Source: Symbiodinium natans | Lineage: Eukaryota; Sar; Dinophyceae; Suessiales; Symbiodiniaceae | Reading direction: 5' to 3' | NCBI GenBank assembly: GCA_905221605.1 | Contig: CAJNDS010002701.1 | Location: 310,001-374,000 of the forward strand | DNA: 64,000 nucleotides | Shown: one piece after another, positions 46,209 to 58,000 of the stretch | How positions within the stretch are numbered: position 1 is the stretch's first letter | How the letters are laid out: each line of letters opens with the position of its first letter | The notes under the pieces: generated by a model | Seen by the model: only the letters and a program-made list of their open reading frames with translations | Database searches by the model: none | Told to the model about the DNA's origin: nothing | Position numbers and translations under genes: made by a program

Positions 46209-49200
46209 TCAGCATCGATCGAGTTTGAGAGCCGATATGGGCAGACGAGCTTCCATGGTTCGTGCACGCACAGCTCATGCCCTATGTTTCGTGATGCTTG
46301 AGCAGCAGGACAGCGTTCTAGGCCCATTGAGGCTTGATCAAAACAACAATCAGCTCTTGTAGCAGTCAATACTGGGACAACATAAGCTTTGTAGACCTGA
46401 TTTACGCGCTGTTCCGCCCAAGAGGTTGGAGGTGTGCTGATTTTATCAGGCTTATGTGGGACTATTCACTTGCACGGTTGCTAGGACGGTGACTGTCCCG
46501 TCACCCATGCAAGTTCATAGTCTCATGAAAGGTTTCTGGCGAAGCCGGTACTTTCAAGGTCTTGTTTGCCTGAGGCTTGCAAAGAACGCAAGGCACGAAC
46601 ACACCAACCTCTGCAATCCTCTGCACGACTCGAAGGCCCCTTTGCTCACTCCGGGTTCCAAAAACCGCGTCTCGTGAGCCAGGCGCAGGCCGCGCAGCCG
46701 CAGCCGCAGCCGCGCCGCTTCCCAAGTGGATCAGCTTTTGGCGTGGTTGGGATGTGCACTCATTCCTTATAGGCAATTAGTGACAAAGACCGGTGGACAG
46801 CTGAACGTTGAAGATCTCAGACACTCACTAAGAGTCTGGCTTGTCACTAGGTGACCGTTTTTGTTAGCCCAAATAAGGGCCGCCGGGAGCCCGCCACTAA
46901 TGAACATCTTGTTGGAAGAGGCCAGGTGATGACTTTGCTGTCCCACTTTGGCTCACAGGGTCAATAAGACGAGCCAAGCTGACACACCCGACACCGTCGC
47001 AGCGCATTCTCCAGCCATGCAGAACGACGAGGCCACAGAATTGTCGAAGAGTTTTCTTCGTATTTGCGAGGCGGTCCAGTTTTTGGAACATGGGAGGTGC
47101 CTCATGAAAGTTCGGGGGCCCTAGGGTCTTTGTAGCCGTGGCAAAATTGAATCACCTGACAGGGCAAGGTTGTGGACCTGTACATCCCCCGCAGCTCGGC
47201 GTTTGGGCCAGGAGGCAGTAGGTCCTACTGCTCCTAAGGAGTTTCAAAGGAGGCAGGTCTGGAAGTAGGGTTCAGCTCTTCAGAGTCAGTGTGTTAAAGG
47301 AGGTCGCGTGCATCGAGAACCCGGTGGTGGTTTCTTTTGTTTTTGTTCTGAGTTTGGAGGCTTCGGCTTGAGGCTTTGCAGAGTGTAGGTGCTCCAAAAG
47401 TGGATGTAGATCTGAATTTGATGCTGCCCAGGGTTCAGGGAAACGAAGTCGTATTTGCAACGTGTTGCTTTCGATTTGGCATTCACCTCCTCCGACGGAT
47501 GCGGTCTGCGTCTCGCAAAAAACCCCCAAAGTGTGGGTTTGGCTTGAGTGCCTCAGGGTTTCAAGCATGCCAAACTTGGCAAACTTGTCCACATCCGATT
47601 TCGGGGGTTAGGTCCGCTTAGGTGTTCGGGCTCCTTGAGGCAAGTGCTCGGCAACGAATCGTCTCATCGCTGCCAAGGACAGTTCTTCGCTCTTTGGATA
47701 CAGTCTGGGAGGGAGGGTCTTATTCAAACGGGCCTTGTGGGCTTCCACACGTTGCGGGCATACAAAGTGTGGCTCCTTCACCTGCAATGTTTTGCCAGGA
47801 GCATGGAGCTGTGCAACTGAACGTGGGGTCGGCTCTTCCGACTTGTCTTGGGGCTTCCCTCAGTCACCTGAATTGCCAGAAGCTCACAAGTGAGCGTTTG
47901 CTTCGCCTTGTGTCTTTTGCCGTTGAACAAAAGCATCAGAGACGCACATTCCATCCGAGAACAGACGCCGCTCTTCCAGGTCCAGGTCGGGCGAGTCGGA
48001 ATGTTATGACAGTCGAAAATCATGATTTCATCCCGCCAAGCTCTGTCTTTTTTCGAATTCATACCTCACAAGCAGGAGAACAATGAGCATAATCATAATC
48101 GTGATCAGGATCTGCTTTAGGATTCACACACGCCGGGGTTGGTGGCCCAAGTGGCCAAACCCGGCCAAACCCAAAGTTCTCGACAACACCCTCTGTGAGG
48201 CAAAGTCTCTGGTGGCAGCCGCGACAGTACTTCAACTCCAAGGGTGTGCAAATTTGCGAGGGGTATGCACAGTCAGCCCCACTATGTTTAACTCAGGCTG
48301 AAGTGGAAGATCAAACCAAAAGAACATGTGCCCTTGGTGTCTGCTGCATCTCAAAGATCGGTGTTTGTTTGGTGGAGCCAACTGGAGCCGAAACAAGCGC
48401 TTCCTGACATCCGAAAAGACCGCTCACGGATCCATGTAGAGCGTGGCCGAAGGAGCCTGAGCACGACAATCCCTGGTGTTGCAGATGCACAAGAAGATCA
48501 GCTTTGGGGCTTGTTGCGCCCGGTGTCTGTCGGGTTGAGGGCAAGGGTTAAGTTAGATGTGTAGAACTGTATCTATATGTCGCTTGAAATTCGAACAGGC
48601 TGCAGCAGTTTCTCTTGCGCATCCGGATCCGATTTCAACGAAGAAATGTTTGGGCTCCCAGCCCTAGCTTCTCCACAACATGTCAGGTGGATGAGAATGG
48701 AATGTACACCGGTGAGTTCGAGACGTTTGCGCTGGCGGGCTTCATCCGTGCGCGGGGCGAGAGCGACGCATGCAGCTGGCGCTGCATTGCAATACTGTCT
48801 TAGCGTTGTAGTGGCCCCAGTTGCGTTGAACGGCCATGAGCACCTCACCTTCTGCAACAAGGCCTCGCACGCTCAAGCCTCCGTCGATCTGGTAGAGGGG
48901 CCCTTCCAGTTTGCAGGAGGGACCTGCTCTGGCCATGCATAGTTGCATAGTCCTTCTCTGCAGGCCTGGATCTAGATAGTCAGTCCGAATGCAGAGCCTT
49001 GCCTCTCTTTCCTGTTTAGTTCCGTTTTGAGCATCGGAAGCCGGCTTCCTGGAGTCAGCATCTTACATTGCCTGTTCCACACAAGTTGGCGAACCAAGGC
49101 TTGAACCGCCTGCTCCACGCATCCTGCCCGCATGAAAGGAAATAGCTTCGAGCTTCGCTTCGCCCAGCTGCTGACTACTTATAGGGACTTCGGTTCTAAA

Positions 49201-52109
49201 TGAATCTGTCTAATACTTGGGGTTTATCTGGTGGAAAGGGAATGCGAGTTCTTGAGCCGTTCATCACATGGGTTGAAGGTTTCAGTGCACGTTGGCTTTG
49301 CAACGAAGGCCAAATAGGCCGTTTAGCATGTTATCTAGGCCGTCTCCTTGACCTCGCACAGCTTGTTACGTTCGACGTTAACTGTCAGGACAGTTAGAAA
49401 TGTCGGGATGTGCAGTCCCCGGGGATGTGGCAGTTCCTGGTCAGGAGAAGGGGCTGCTGACGTGCCCAAGCTGCATGTGGATCTTCCAGCCAGTTGTGAT
49501 GCCCTACCTCTTGCGCATGAGTCTTTCGTTCCAGTCAGCACATCACTTGCAACCCAGCCAGGTTCAGGAAGTGAGATGAGCCAAGACTGGTGAATCGCCC
49601 TCACTCTGGACTGAGGGTGTAGCAGGTCGGGATGACATCGCAGCTGGCTAACAAAAAGTGGGCGTCCGTCTGAAGAGTGCGGCTGCGAGATTCGTAGCGT
49701 TGTTAAGCAGCTCGTCTTGAGGTATGAGAGCCCAACCCTGCAACGAGTGGCTGACCTTTGCAGTTGTGTCGTTGACTCGAAGTTGACATCGACTTCGACA
49801 CATAGACCCTGAAGCCTTCTCTCTGAGTTACGAATTTGCCAGGACCATAGGTGGCCATTCCAGAGAAGCCCCGCTGACCTTGCACACCTCTAAGGGTTGC
49901 ATGCCCTGCAAGTTCTGTAGGAAGGATTGCGACACACTCTCAAACCCCAAGCCCTTCACCCAGCCAGCTGCCTGTTGGCTCACCCCTTGTGCCTTGTGTG
50001 CCAAAGCTCACAAGGCAAAGACGCCAGCACCGGTAGCAGCAGTCTCAGTGCTAGTTTAAGCGGTGCCAGTGCTAACACCTTCGTTTCTTTCTCGGTTTGC
50101 ACCGGCCTCAGACCAGTCCAGTTCTCCTGCTGTTGTAATGATAGGCCTGCGCGCAGTGTTCGGATTGCGCGTGCGAGCGGCCCAAGCATGCAATCACCCC
50201 GGCAAATAACCCACACGCGAAACCCAAGGCCTGCGAGGATGTCAAGGTATTGCGGGATGTGGTGTCAGGATCCATATAGACGGCGCATAGGCTTTGGACA
50301 ACTGCTCATGTGGCTCATGCATGGTTTTGGGGCCTTTTTATCCTAGGTTGACGAGTGGAAGGATGATGGCGGTCCTATTGCCGGCGACTCTGTGATTTCG
50401 ATGGCGTGCTTTCGATGAAGGTTTTCTGATCTGTCCTGATGTGCCTGATGGTTCAGCTGAAGCAGAGGCACAAAAGACGGTAAACGTGCATCTCTACCAT
50501 CATGTACCTGGCTGACCTCGGTTATTTTGTATAGGCCGTGAAACCCCAAAAAGAATCCCTGCGCATCTAGGACCCCATCGACAAGAGGCACGACCCAGAT
50601 GACGAGAAGTGCCCAACTGTTCGGACATTGCTCCTGTGGAAGAGTCGACGTTCGCCTGCCCATCGACTCAACATCGGGTAGCAGCAGAGAGCCAAGTGAT
50701 GCTCTTACCCTTCACAAGTTCGTTGTACGACCCCATTCTGTCGCCACAGTCTCCACCATGAGATCCCCTCGAGCCGCGAGGTACTACACCTTCGAGGAGC
50801 TTAAGGCTCCCCGTTCAGTGCCTGCTGGTGGTGGGCTCACCCGGTGGACAATCTCCGTTGCTGCCTCTCCTGAAGTGGGCCATTGCAGCTCGATCAGACC
50901 GTTTTGCACCTTCGACTTGAGTTGGAATCGCTGCGGAATGCTGCGGAGGGATGAGGGCTTAAGTGCCATAGCACTTGTGACTTGCGACATGTCCGTTCTA
51001 AGGGGTCCCGGGGTTTGCTTTCAGGGTCGAACCGATTTTTGCTGTGCTTGGCTGAACTGCACTGTCAGGCCAAGCATGGTGAAAAGATGACTGCTGAGGA
51101 GGCTGACGCGCTAGAGCATGGCCTCCTATGGCCTCAAGGGATTGAACATGCCAGTACCATGAAGGGTGCTGGATGCTTGCCAGGCAGTGCCTGCGTCATT
51201 CCTAATTGTGGTACAAGCTCAGAGGGTCACGCACGGAAATTCTCAGAGAGCCAGGCAGAGAAGTACTGGAGGGAGAAGATGAAGCCTTGGATAGTCCGAT
51301 GCCCAGCTTTTACAACAAAGACACGGCGTTGGCAGTTAAGCACGTGGGACATTGGGAAAGCCAAGCCAAGGATCCTGAACTTGAAGGCCCGAGGCCATTT
51401 TGAGCCGCAGTACACCGGCAAAGTACAAAACCCGATGTACTGCAAGGCTCAATGATATGTGTCTGTTTCTGGGGAGTCCGCCAGGCCGCTAGGCCGCTAG
51501 GCAACGCCCAGAGAGAACAGTCTGGGACTTTCAGAGGCATCACGTCGAACTGTCGAACTGTCGAACTGCCAGGAGTGGCAAGTTACAACACGAAACCACG
51601 CGGCATCAGGCTACGATCTCATGTCGCCAGCACAGGGCCGCTAGGGGTTGCCGGGTCAACAGTCAAGAAGCCCAACGAATGATAGCACAGTTCACCAACT
51701 GCCCGGGGGGCGGGCAGTTTCTGAGGTCATCCAACGTCAGAAGAAGGCGGAGCCAGCTGAGCCCGCCTGGCCAGTTTGAGAAGAGTCTCAGCTCAAGCTC
51801 GGCACTATGGGTAAAAAAAAATTCAGGCATCCGTTACAGTCTGGTGTACAGGTCTTTATCACTTTCATTGTAGCACTCTGACGGATGAGAGGGTAAAGCA
51901 AGAGGAGCCAAACTACGCAAAGTGTGTGTCGTTTTGGGGTGCTCTCCTCCTACCGACCAGAACTTGCATGTCCATAGCTGAGGCTTAGGCGGCTTAGGCG
52001 GCTTCGGTTTGAGGGCCCTTGACAACCTGAAGCTGCCCCCCCCCCCCCCCCCAAGCCAGGTCTGGAGGTCGCCGCAGCAGGAGCCGTCGGAGCCTTCAGG
52101 GCATAAGAT

Positions 52110-52123
52110 GAAGGTTGTTTCAG
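52110..52123. repeat. Target-site duplication, 5' copy
   Basis: gaaggttgtttcag, identical to 61,036-61,049. The bases just outside the match differ at both ends, so the duplication is at most 14 bp. Confidence 0.9.
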
Positions 52124-52366
52124 GGCTCAGAACACCCGTAGCCAGGGATCGCTGTAGCCCCAGGTGTCTTTTTGACACGCCTTGCTGTGTTCGCCATCGG
52201 CCTGCATCCGACCTCGCCTAACTGGCACCGACGTGCCCGAGCCAACAGGGCAAAAGCCAGGCGCAGAGTACTTGTCTTCTCGCAGAAGGGTCTTCGGCCT
52301 TCGAGCCGGGACGTGCAGCTGTTACGACGACACCACACAGGGCCTTGTTGGGCCACCCACGCAATC

Positions 52367-53608
52367 ATGGGCAAGCAGTGGCAAGAACAAGCCTACCACT
52401 GGCGCTATTGGCCTGGCACGTGGTCTCCTCGACAGCGTGGACGTGGCCCGAAGGAACGCGAGGAGGAGGCACCTTGGCGACGACGACGTCCTTCGGAAGC
52501 ACAGCCACCGAGTTTCCCCGGTTACGCTGCTATGCAAGTGCCCAAGATACAGGAGCTTTCAGCTGTCAAGACAAGCGAGCCTGCTGGCTCAGACCTAATA
52601 CAGCAGCTGCAACGTGCGGTGAACTGCGCACGAAAGTCGGAGCAAAAGGTGAAGACTCTCACTCAGGAAAGGCAGCAGCGCGCAGAGCAGTGGGAATGCT
52701 ACCAACGAGAAATGAAGTCCAAGTATGTGAAGGAGCACTACAAGTTCTTGCAGGACATGCAGAAGTTGGACACTTCTTTGGTGGAGGCTTCGGCTGCTTG
52801 TGCGCAGGCCAAGGAGGTGCTGAGGACGACGGCGTGCGGCCACGCTTTGACAGACAGTGCCACCACACCTACCAGTACAGCCAGTCAAGCCTGGGAAGAG
52901 ATGATTGCGACTGTACCTTCGGAGCTTGGCCCGGCTGCCGACAGCCAGGTGTCAATGGATGCCCTTCTGAAAGATGCAGCGCAAATGCTGCAGCCTACTG
53001 GGGGTGGAATCGGGGCCGGAGCGTTTGGACACGCAATGCCCTCTACCCCACGGACTCATTCAACCGCAGCACCTGCCAGGACGCCAGCCCCAGTTCCGCG
53101 CGCGCAAGAGCCGCCTTCGGCAGCGCTGGCTGCCCTGGCCAAGTGTTCCTCAGCTGCCCCTGTGCAGACTGGGCCCCCGCCCAGCTACAGCCAGTTGTCA
53201 CCAAGCCCGGTCAGTCACGACCCGTACTTGTCCTCTCCAATGACTGCTGCAGCCCCAGCCCCTTCGCCGACCTTCACTTCGCACGTCAGGCCAAGCGCGA
53301 CCAGAAGGTCCTCACCGCACTCTGGTTACGGGCCGCACCGCCGGGTGCCCGTCAAGGAGAGCTCCAAAGCTGCTACATCGCCTTCTCTGGAACGTGCTGG
53401 CGTCTCCAGGGAGGGTGCCAAGAGGCTCGCCGACAAACTTGCCGCCAAACGCGCGGCAGTTGGAGCAGAGCTCCGCATTCCCCACGATGTGCCGGTGGTC
53501 TTCCTCGACGACGATGGCGACGATCCGGACCTCAACGAGCCCGGCCAGGCTTCAGGTGTTGGAAGTATGAGCGGAACGTCTTCCTTGAGTCTTGGAACAC
53601 TGGAGTGA
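52367..53608 (+). CDS. LINE ORF1 protein (RNA-binding/chaperone-type, coiled coil)
   Basis: Encodes 413 residues from the ATG at 52,367, chosen because it is the first ATG in frame and opens a basic, Trp-rich start (HWRYWPGTWSP). Residues about 76-155 are rich in Glu, Gln and Lys and form a likely coiled coil (QQLQRAVNCARKSEQKVK). They are followed by a long Ser/Pro/Thr/Ala-rich, probably disordered, region and an acidic tail (VVFLDDDGDDPDL). This fits the general layout of LINE ORF1 proteins, which form multimers and coat element RNA. I see no CCHC zinc knuckle or RRM. The frame stays open upstream to about 52,172 without an ATG. An overlapping frame in phase with ORF2 is also open but lacks coding character in this part. 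Confidence 0.8.
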   Translation: MGKQWQEQAYHWRYWPGTWSPRQRGRGPKEREEEAPWRRRRPSEAQPPSFPGYAAMQVPKIQELSAVKTSEPAGSDLIQQLQRAVNCARKSEQKVKTLTQERQQRAEQWECYQREMKSKYVKEHYKFLQDMQKLDTSLVEASAACAQAKEVLRTTACGHALTDSATTPTSTASQAWEEMIATVPSELGPAADSQVSMDALLKDAAQMLQPTGGGIGAGAFGHAMPSTPRTHSTAAPARTPAPVPRAQEPPSAALAALAKCSSAAPVQTGPPPSYSQLSPSPVSHDPYLSSPMTAAAPAPSPTFTSHVRPSATRRSSPHSGYGPHRRVPVKESSKAATSPSLERAGVSREGAKRLADKLAAKRAAVGAELRIPHDVPVVFLDDDGDDPDLNEPGQASGVGSMSGTSSLSLGTLE

Positions 53609-53736
53609 CGCATCTGAGTCGCTCCTCCGTCTTTTGTTGTCTCGGTGAGTGCGTTGAAGGGCGTGATGTGCCGCCTGGATTTGCTCATTTACCGAGCCGA
53701 CGGGCGCTGGGGCTGACGTGGGAGTTGCATGCGACA

Positions 53737-54990
53737 ATGTGTTTTGTGTACATAGGAGGTATTTTCCAGGGCTTTTTGCAATGCCTTTGTGTATTTCACT
53801 TTGCCTACCTGCCTGTTTGCGCAGATCCAGCCTGTGACATGCGTGGTGCGAGGTTCCAGTCCTCCTTGTCGCAGCCCGTCCATGCGAGATGTGGCACAGT
53901 CCTCTCTGTCCTTTGGCCGGGTTTCTTAAGTCTAGTTTGCGGACCACTCCAAGGCGCTAACTTTAGCTGCCGAGTGTGTGTTGCTAGTCTACCTTTTCGT
54001 AATTGGGTTTGGCGCTTCCAGGGTTACGCAATGCCGCAAGTCACGACCGACCTTTGCAATCTCCACCTCAGGCTTCCTGTTTGGTTAAGCCGACAATCCC
54101 TTTGTGATGTTGGGAACCCTTCGCCGGGCGCAGTCACTGGCGCACATATGCTGTTGCCATCGCTTGCGTGTTGGCTGAGGCCCCTGACTGGGCGTCTTTG
54201 CGTTCCTGTTTGCGCTCGTGACCTCATTGTTCCTGAGACCTGCAAATACCAAGGTGCTGCGTTTGGCTGCTGTGTAGACAGTTGTGCTGGCCGAGCGTGC
54301 TCCTTGTGGTTGCAGTCCTCTCTTCACAGCAATCCCCTGCTTGCCCCCCTGGCGTCTGCCTTTGACTTGTGGTTGGCTTGTGTCAACGCCTTTTCTTGGG
54401 TCTTCTTTGGCGCTCGGTGCTCGACTCCACTTCGGCTCTTCTCTCTCTTTGGATCTTCCCTGTCGCAGCTCGCCCGCTGGAGGCTGAGCATAGTCCACGG
54501 CCCTTTGCGCGCGCCATGTCTTGCAGAAGCGAATCTAGGTTCCGTCATGGCTCTCGTTGGCGCTTGGTTGTGGCGAAGCTTGGTTGGTGCGGAGCACGGT
54601 GCAGTTGGTGTGTTGCTCTCCTGGGGAGCCTGTGCCACTGCTGGCTTGATAGCGCTACTCTTCAGAGCCTGGCCTGTGAAGGGTGGTCGTTGCAACATGG
54701 ACCCTGCTTTGCGTTTCGTTCGGAGCCTGCTCGGTCCTTGCTTTTGCATGTGGATTTGCGCTGACTTTGCATCTCCTGCTGCGGCCGCCGCAGGTGGGCC
54801 CTTCGTGGGGCCAATGCTGACGCATCCTGTGCCATGTGTTGACCAGGCGGCTTCTGTTGGCAATGACCTGTTCAAGTCGGGCAATGAGCACGTCGGGCCT
54901 CCTGAGCATGGTGTCAGCTTTGCCTTCCGCAGTTGGCATGGCCTTGTCTTGTGTAATGCGAGAGCGTTCGGATTAGCGCAGTGTAAGTGA
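53737..54990 (+). CDS. LINE hydrophobic frame, possible N-terminal part of ORF2
   Basis: From an ATG 128 bp after the ORF1 stop, 417 codons are open to a TGA at 54,988-54,990. The frame is the same as ORF2, and no other stop lies between that TGA and the ORF2 ATG 33 bp later. The product is rich in Cys, Trp, Leu and Phe. It has several membrane-like stretches, near residues 3-27, 199-225 and two near 268-310. The segment is open also upstream of the ATG, through ORF1. Its length makes chance openness unlikely. It could be a separate protein, an ORF2 extension cut by a nonsense mutation, or a part read by stop-codon readthrough. No domain recognised. Confidence 0.45.
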   Translation: MCFVYIGGIFQGFLQCLCVFHFAYLPVCADPACDMRGARFQSSLSQPVHARCGTVLSVLWPGFLSLVCGPLQGANFSCRVCVASLPFRNWVWRFQGYAMPQVTTDLCNLHLRLPVWLSRQSLCDVGNPSPGAVTGAHMLLPSLACWLRPLTGRLCVPVCARDLIVPETCKYQGAAFGCCVDSCAGRACSLWLQSSLHSNPLLAPLASAFDLWLACVNAFSWVFFGARCSTPLRLFSLFGSSLSQLARWRLSIVHGPLRAPCLAEANLGSVMALVGAWLWRSLVGAEHGAVGVLLSWGACATAGLIALLFRAWPVKGGRCNMDPALRFVRSLLGPCFCMWICADFASPAAAAAGGPFVGPMLTHPVPCVDQAASVGNDLFKSGNEHVGPPEHGVSFAFRSWHGLVLCNARAFGLAQCK

Positions 54991-55023
54991 GAACGCAGGG
55001 GCCCCTTTGATTCACGGCTCTTG

Positions 55024-58000
55024 ATGGAGCCAGCCTCATGGTTGCTTGCCTCTACCGCTGGGATTGTCTGTGCCCTCTTGCATATAATCGGCTTTGCTAG
55101 GCCGCGCCTTTTATGGGCATGTTGCTGGTGTCTGCTGGTCTTGGCTCAGTGTTGCTCAGCCGCCCCTTCGCCTGGCATCCTTGCTGACTCTGCCTCCGTA
55201 CTGGGCACGTCTTTGTCTGACATGGACGCACCTCGCCTGCCCTCCCCCATCTCCCTCAGGCAAGGTTTTGCTGCTCACTTTTCTGAGCTTGATGGTCTTG
55301 AACACTTGGGACATGAAGAGACGTGGCATTTACGCACTGTGCTAGATGAGGTAGGTCAGCCCGAAAGGAACACCGCCTTTTATGTCACTTGTCACTTGCT
55401 TGGTGGTCTGGCGTCAAGGGACCGTGAGACCTGTGACGGGGTGCCCTTGTTTGCTGCCACAGTCCTACAGCTTGTGCCCGGGCTCACCAGACGCATCTTG
55501 TTCTTCAAGGCCGCCACGCTCTTGGAGACTTTGCTTGAACATTTCGGGGGCGAGGTTGACCCTGTTCCTGGTGTTTCTCACATGGGCCCTTCTAGTGCCT
55601 GCTTGGGCGCTACTTCTGTCAGCTGCCATGTTGCCCCCTGCCTTGAGATGACGATTGCCACCTCGAAGCCTCCTGTGCTGCTCTCACAAAGCTTGGCCCC
55701 GCACCCCATGCAGGTTGCAGAAGAACACTTTCGGCGCTTGTTGTTGACGGATGCTGCGGCCCCTCCTGACCAGTGGCTTGCCTGGGATCGGCAGTGGCTT
55801 CTCGAGCTCCCTCAACTGCCAGCTTCCGTCACACCTTTCTTCGAGGCCATTGATATGTGGGACTGGAAAGGGGCTAAGTCTTTTCATTTGCAGGTTTACA
55901 TGGACGGTTCAGCTAGTCAATGGTCGCCGCAAGGCGTTGCTGCAGGTCCCGTTGCGTGGGCATTTGTTGCGTTTGCTGTCTGTGAGGCGTCAGTGGAACT
56001 CATCGGATATGCTGCTCACCCTGCGGCACCCCTAGACGACTGTCACTATGTTGGCGAGGCGCACGAGGATGCGCTCGAGTCTGAGCTTTTGGCGTTGGTT
56101 TGGGCACAGGCTTGGGTTTGGCAGTTTTTGCGCAGTTACTCTCCTGTCTCGGTCACTTTCGAATATGACTGTCAGGCTGCGGGTCGGGGCGCTGCTGGAC
56201 AAACAATGCCTGCGCGCGTTGGTGAGAAACCGGACGGGCTTTCCGTTTTTGCTGTGGAGTTGCGGCAGTTGCTAACGCTCTCTTCTGTGCCAGTCTTTTA
56301 TGAGCATGTCGCCTCGCATTGCGGCGAGCCGGGCAATGAGCTAGTGGATACCCTAGCCAAGCTCGCCAGACATGAGGCGGTCATACTGCCGCCCCGGCCT
56401 GCCTGGGTTGGTTCTCTTGCACGACACCCTCTGAAAGCTTGGGCTTGGATGGCAGTCACTTCTTGTGCGCACTTGCCGTCCCTTGGCGCGCTGCCTGTTG
56501 AGGCTTCCCGTTTGCAAGCAAGCGCTCCGGCCCCGGCGCTGTTGCCGGCTCCACAGCTCCCGACACAGGCTGCTGATAGCCTTTGCGTCGACCTGTGTTT
56601 GCTCACCCTCAATGCGCTCACACTTCGCGACGATGAGTCCACGCACGCTGGCATGAAAGTTGTTGGTCGTCAGGCGTTGTTGCGACACCAGCTGCATGAA
56701 AGGGGGGTTCACTTGGCAGGAATACAGGAGACGCGCATCTCTGTAGACGGGCTTCAAGAGACCAATGAATACTATGTTTGCAACACGGCTTGCACTCCGC
56801 AAGGGCAGTACGGATGCTCGTTGTGGATCTCCAAGCTTCACTGCTATGCAAGACAAGGAGGCAGGCGGTGCTTCTTCAGTAGGACTCACGTCACGGTTTT
56901 TGCCGCAGCGCCCAGGTTCTTATGGGTGACCCTTGAGGCGGAGGGTCTCCGCTTGGCTGTCCTTGTTGCGCATGCCCCTTACGCGAAGTCTGCAAAGGAC
57001 GATGCCCCTCACGACTTTTGGGAAGCTAGGAGCAAGGAGGCCAGCGCTGTGCCGGCCGGCTTTGATGTAATAGTTCTCACGGATTCCAATGGCCACTTGG
57101 GCTCAGTTGCCACTGATTCAGTGGGGACGCTTGCCGCAGAAGATGAAAACATGGCGGGGACTGCCTTTCATTGGTTCCTACAGCGTTTTCACTTAGCACT
57201 ACCAGCCACGTTTGAAGACAAGCACTCGGGACACTCTCACACGTGGCGTGGACCGACTGGCGCTGTTCGCAGGCTGGACTATGTTGCGGTGCCCTTGCAT
57301 TGGATGTCCATATGTTATGGCAGCCAAGTATTGTACCAGTTGGAACTTCTGAACTCTGGCACCGACCATTTTCCGGTGCAGCTGCGTGCTGGTTTCATTC
57401 GGCCCTCCTCAAGCTTACCATTTGCACCCACGCGTCGGCCACGGCGGCCGCCGGAGAATGCCACTGAGTCTGAGTGGGCGTCGTACGCCTCCTTTGTTGC
57501 CGAGACGCCTCATCCTGCTTGGAACACTCTGGTCGATGAGCATTCGGAGTCTTGCACACAAGCCATTCAATGCGCTTTTGATGCTGCCTTCTCCCTTGCA
57601 AAGCGTGCGCCGCAGCGTCCATATATAAGTGCCGCTACTTTGGACCTTGTTGCTCACCGTGGGTCACTCCGGGACATGCTTGCAGACTGCTCTGCGTGCC
57701 AGAGACGGCTGCGTTTGTTGTGGGCGTTCGCCGCCTTCTGTCACCTGGCCCGGGGAACTACTTTCAGTGGTCACCACCTTGTTTCGTTGGCCCGCTGGCA
57801 GTCCGAGGGTTCGCGCCAGACTGCCGGTGCTGTGAGACAGTTACAACTCACTTCGCAGCAGGTCAGGAAGGCTGTGCGGCAAGATCGCAAGGCTTACATT
57901 GACCGGCTGGCGCGCGAGGCGGCTGCTTCTGACTTTCGCGCACACCCGCGTCAAGCCTACCGGGACTTGCGGAAAGCCTTTCCGGCCTTGCAGCCATCCC

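Larger units (their letters stand above)
45000..52109. other. Unassigned region upstream of the LINE
   Basis: Holds the telomere motifs, the palindromic block, an 8-bp triple repeat (tcgaactg at 51,545-51,568) and the C17 run. A possible 25-nt exon lies at about 48,691-48,715 between a cag| acceptor and a GTGAGT donor. A frame at about 50,757 reads ARYYTFEELK. A 157-codon frame ends at 51,455 and contains LSTWDIGKAKPRIL. None could be assigned to a family. Confidence 0.3.

Noticed and set aside
52345-53736. Long frame overlapping ORF1 in the ORF2 phase
   Set aside because: Over this part ORF1 has the coherent coiled-coil product, and the overlapping frame gives a Cys/Arg-rich random-looking sequence. 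Only its continuation after ORF1 is kept as a candidate.
54984-55000. GTAAGT...CAG around the TGA before ORF2, as an intron removing the stop
   Set aside because: The implied intron would be about 16 nt, and LINE genomic RNA should not be spliced.
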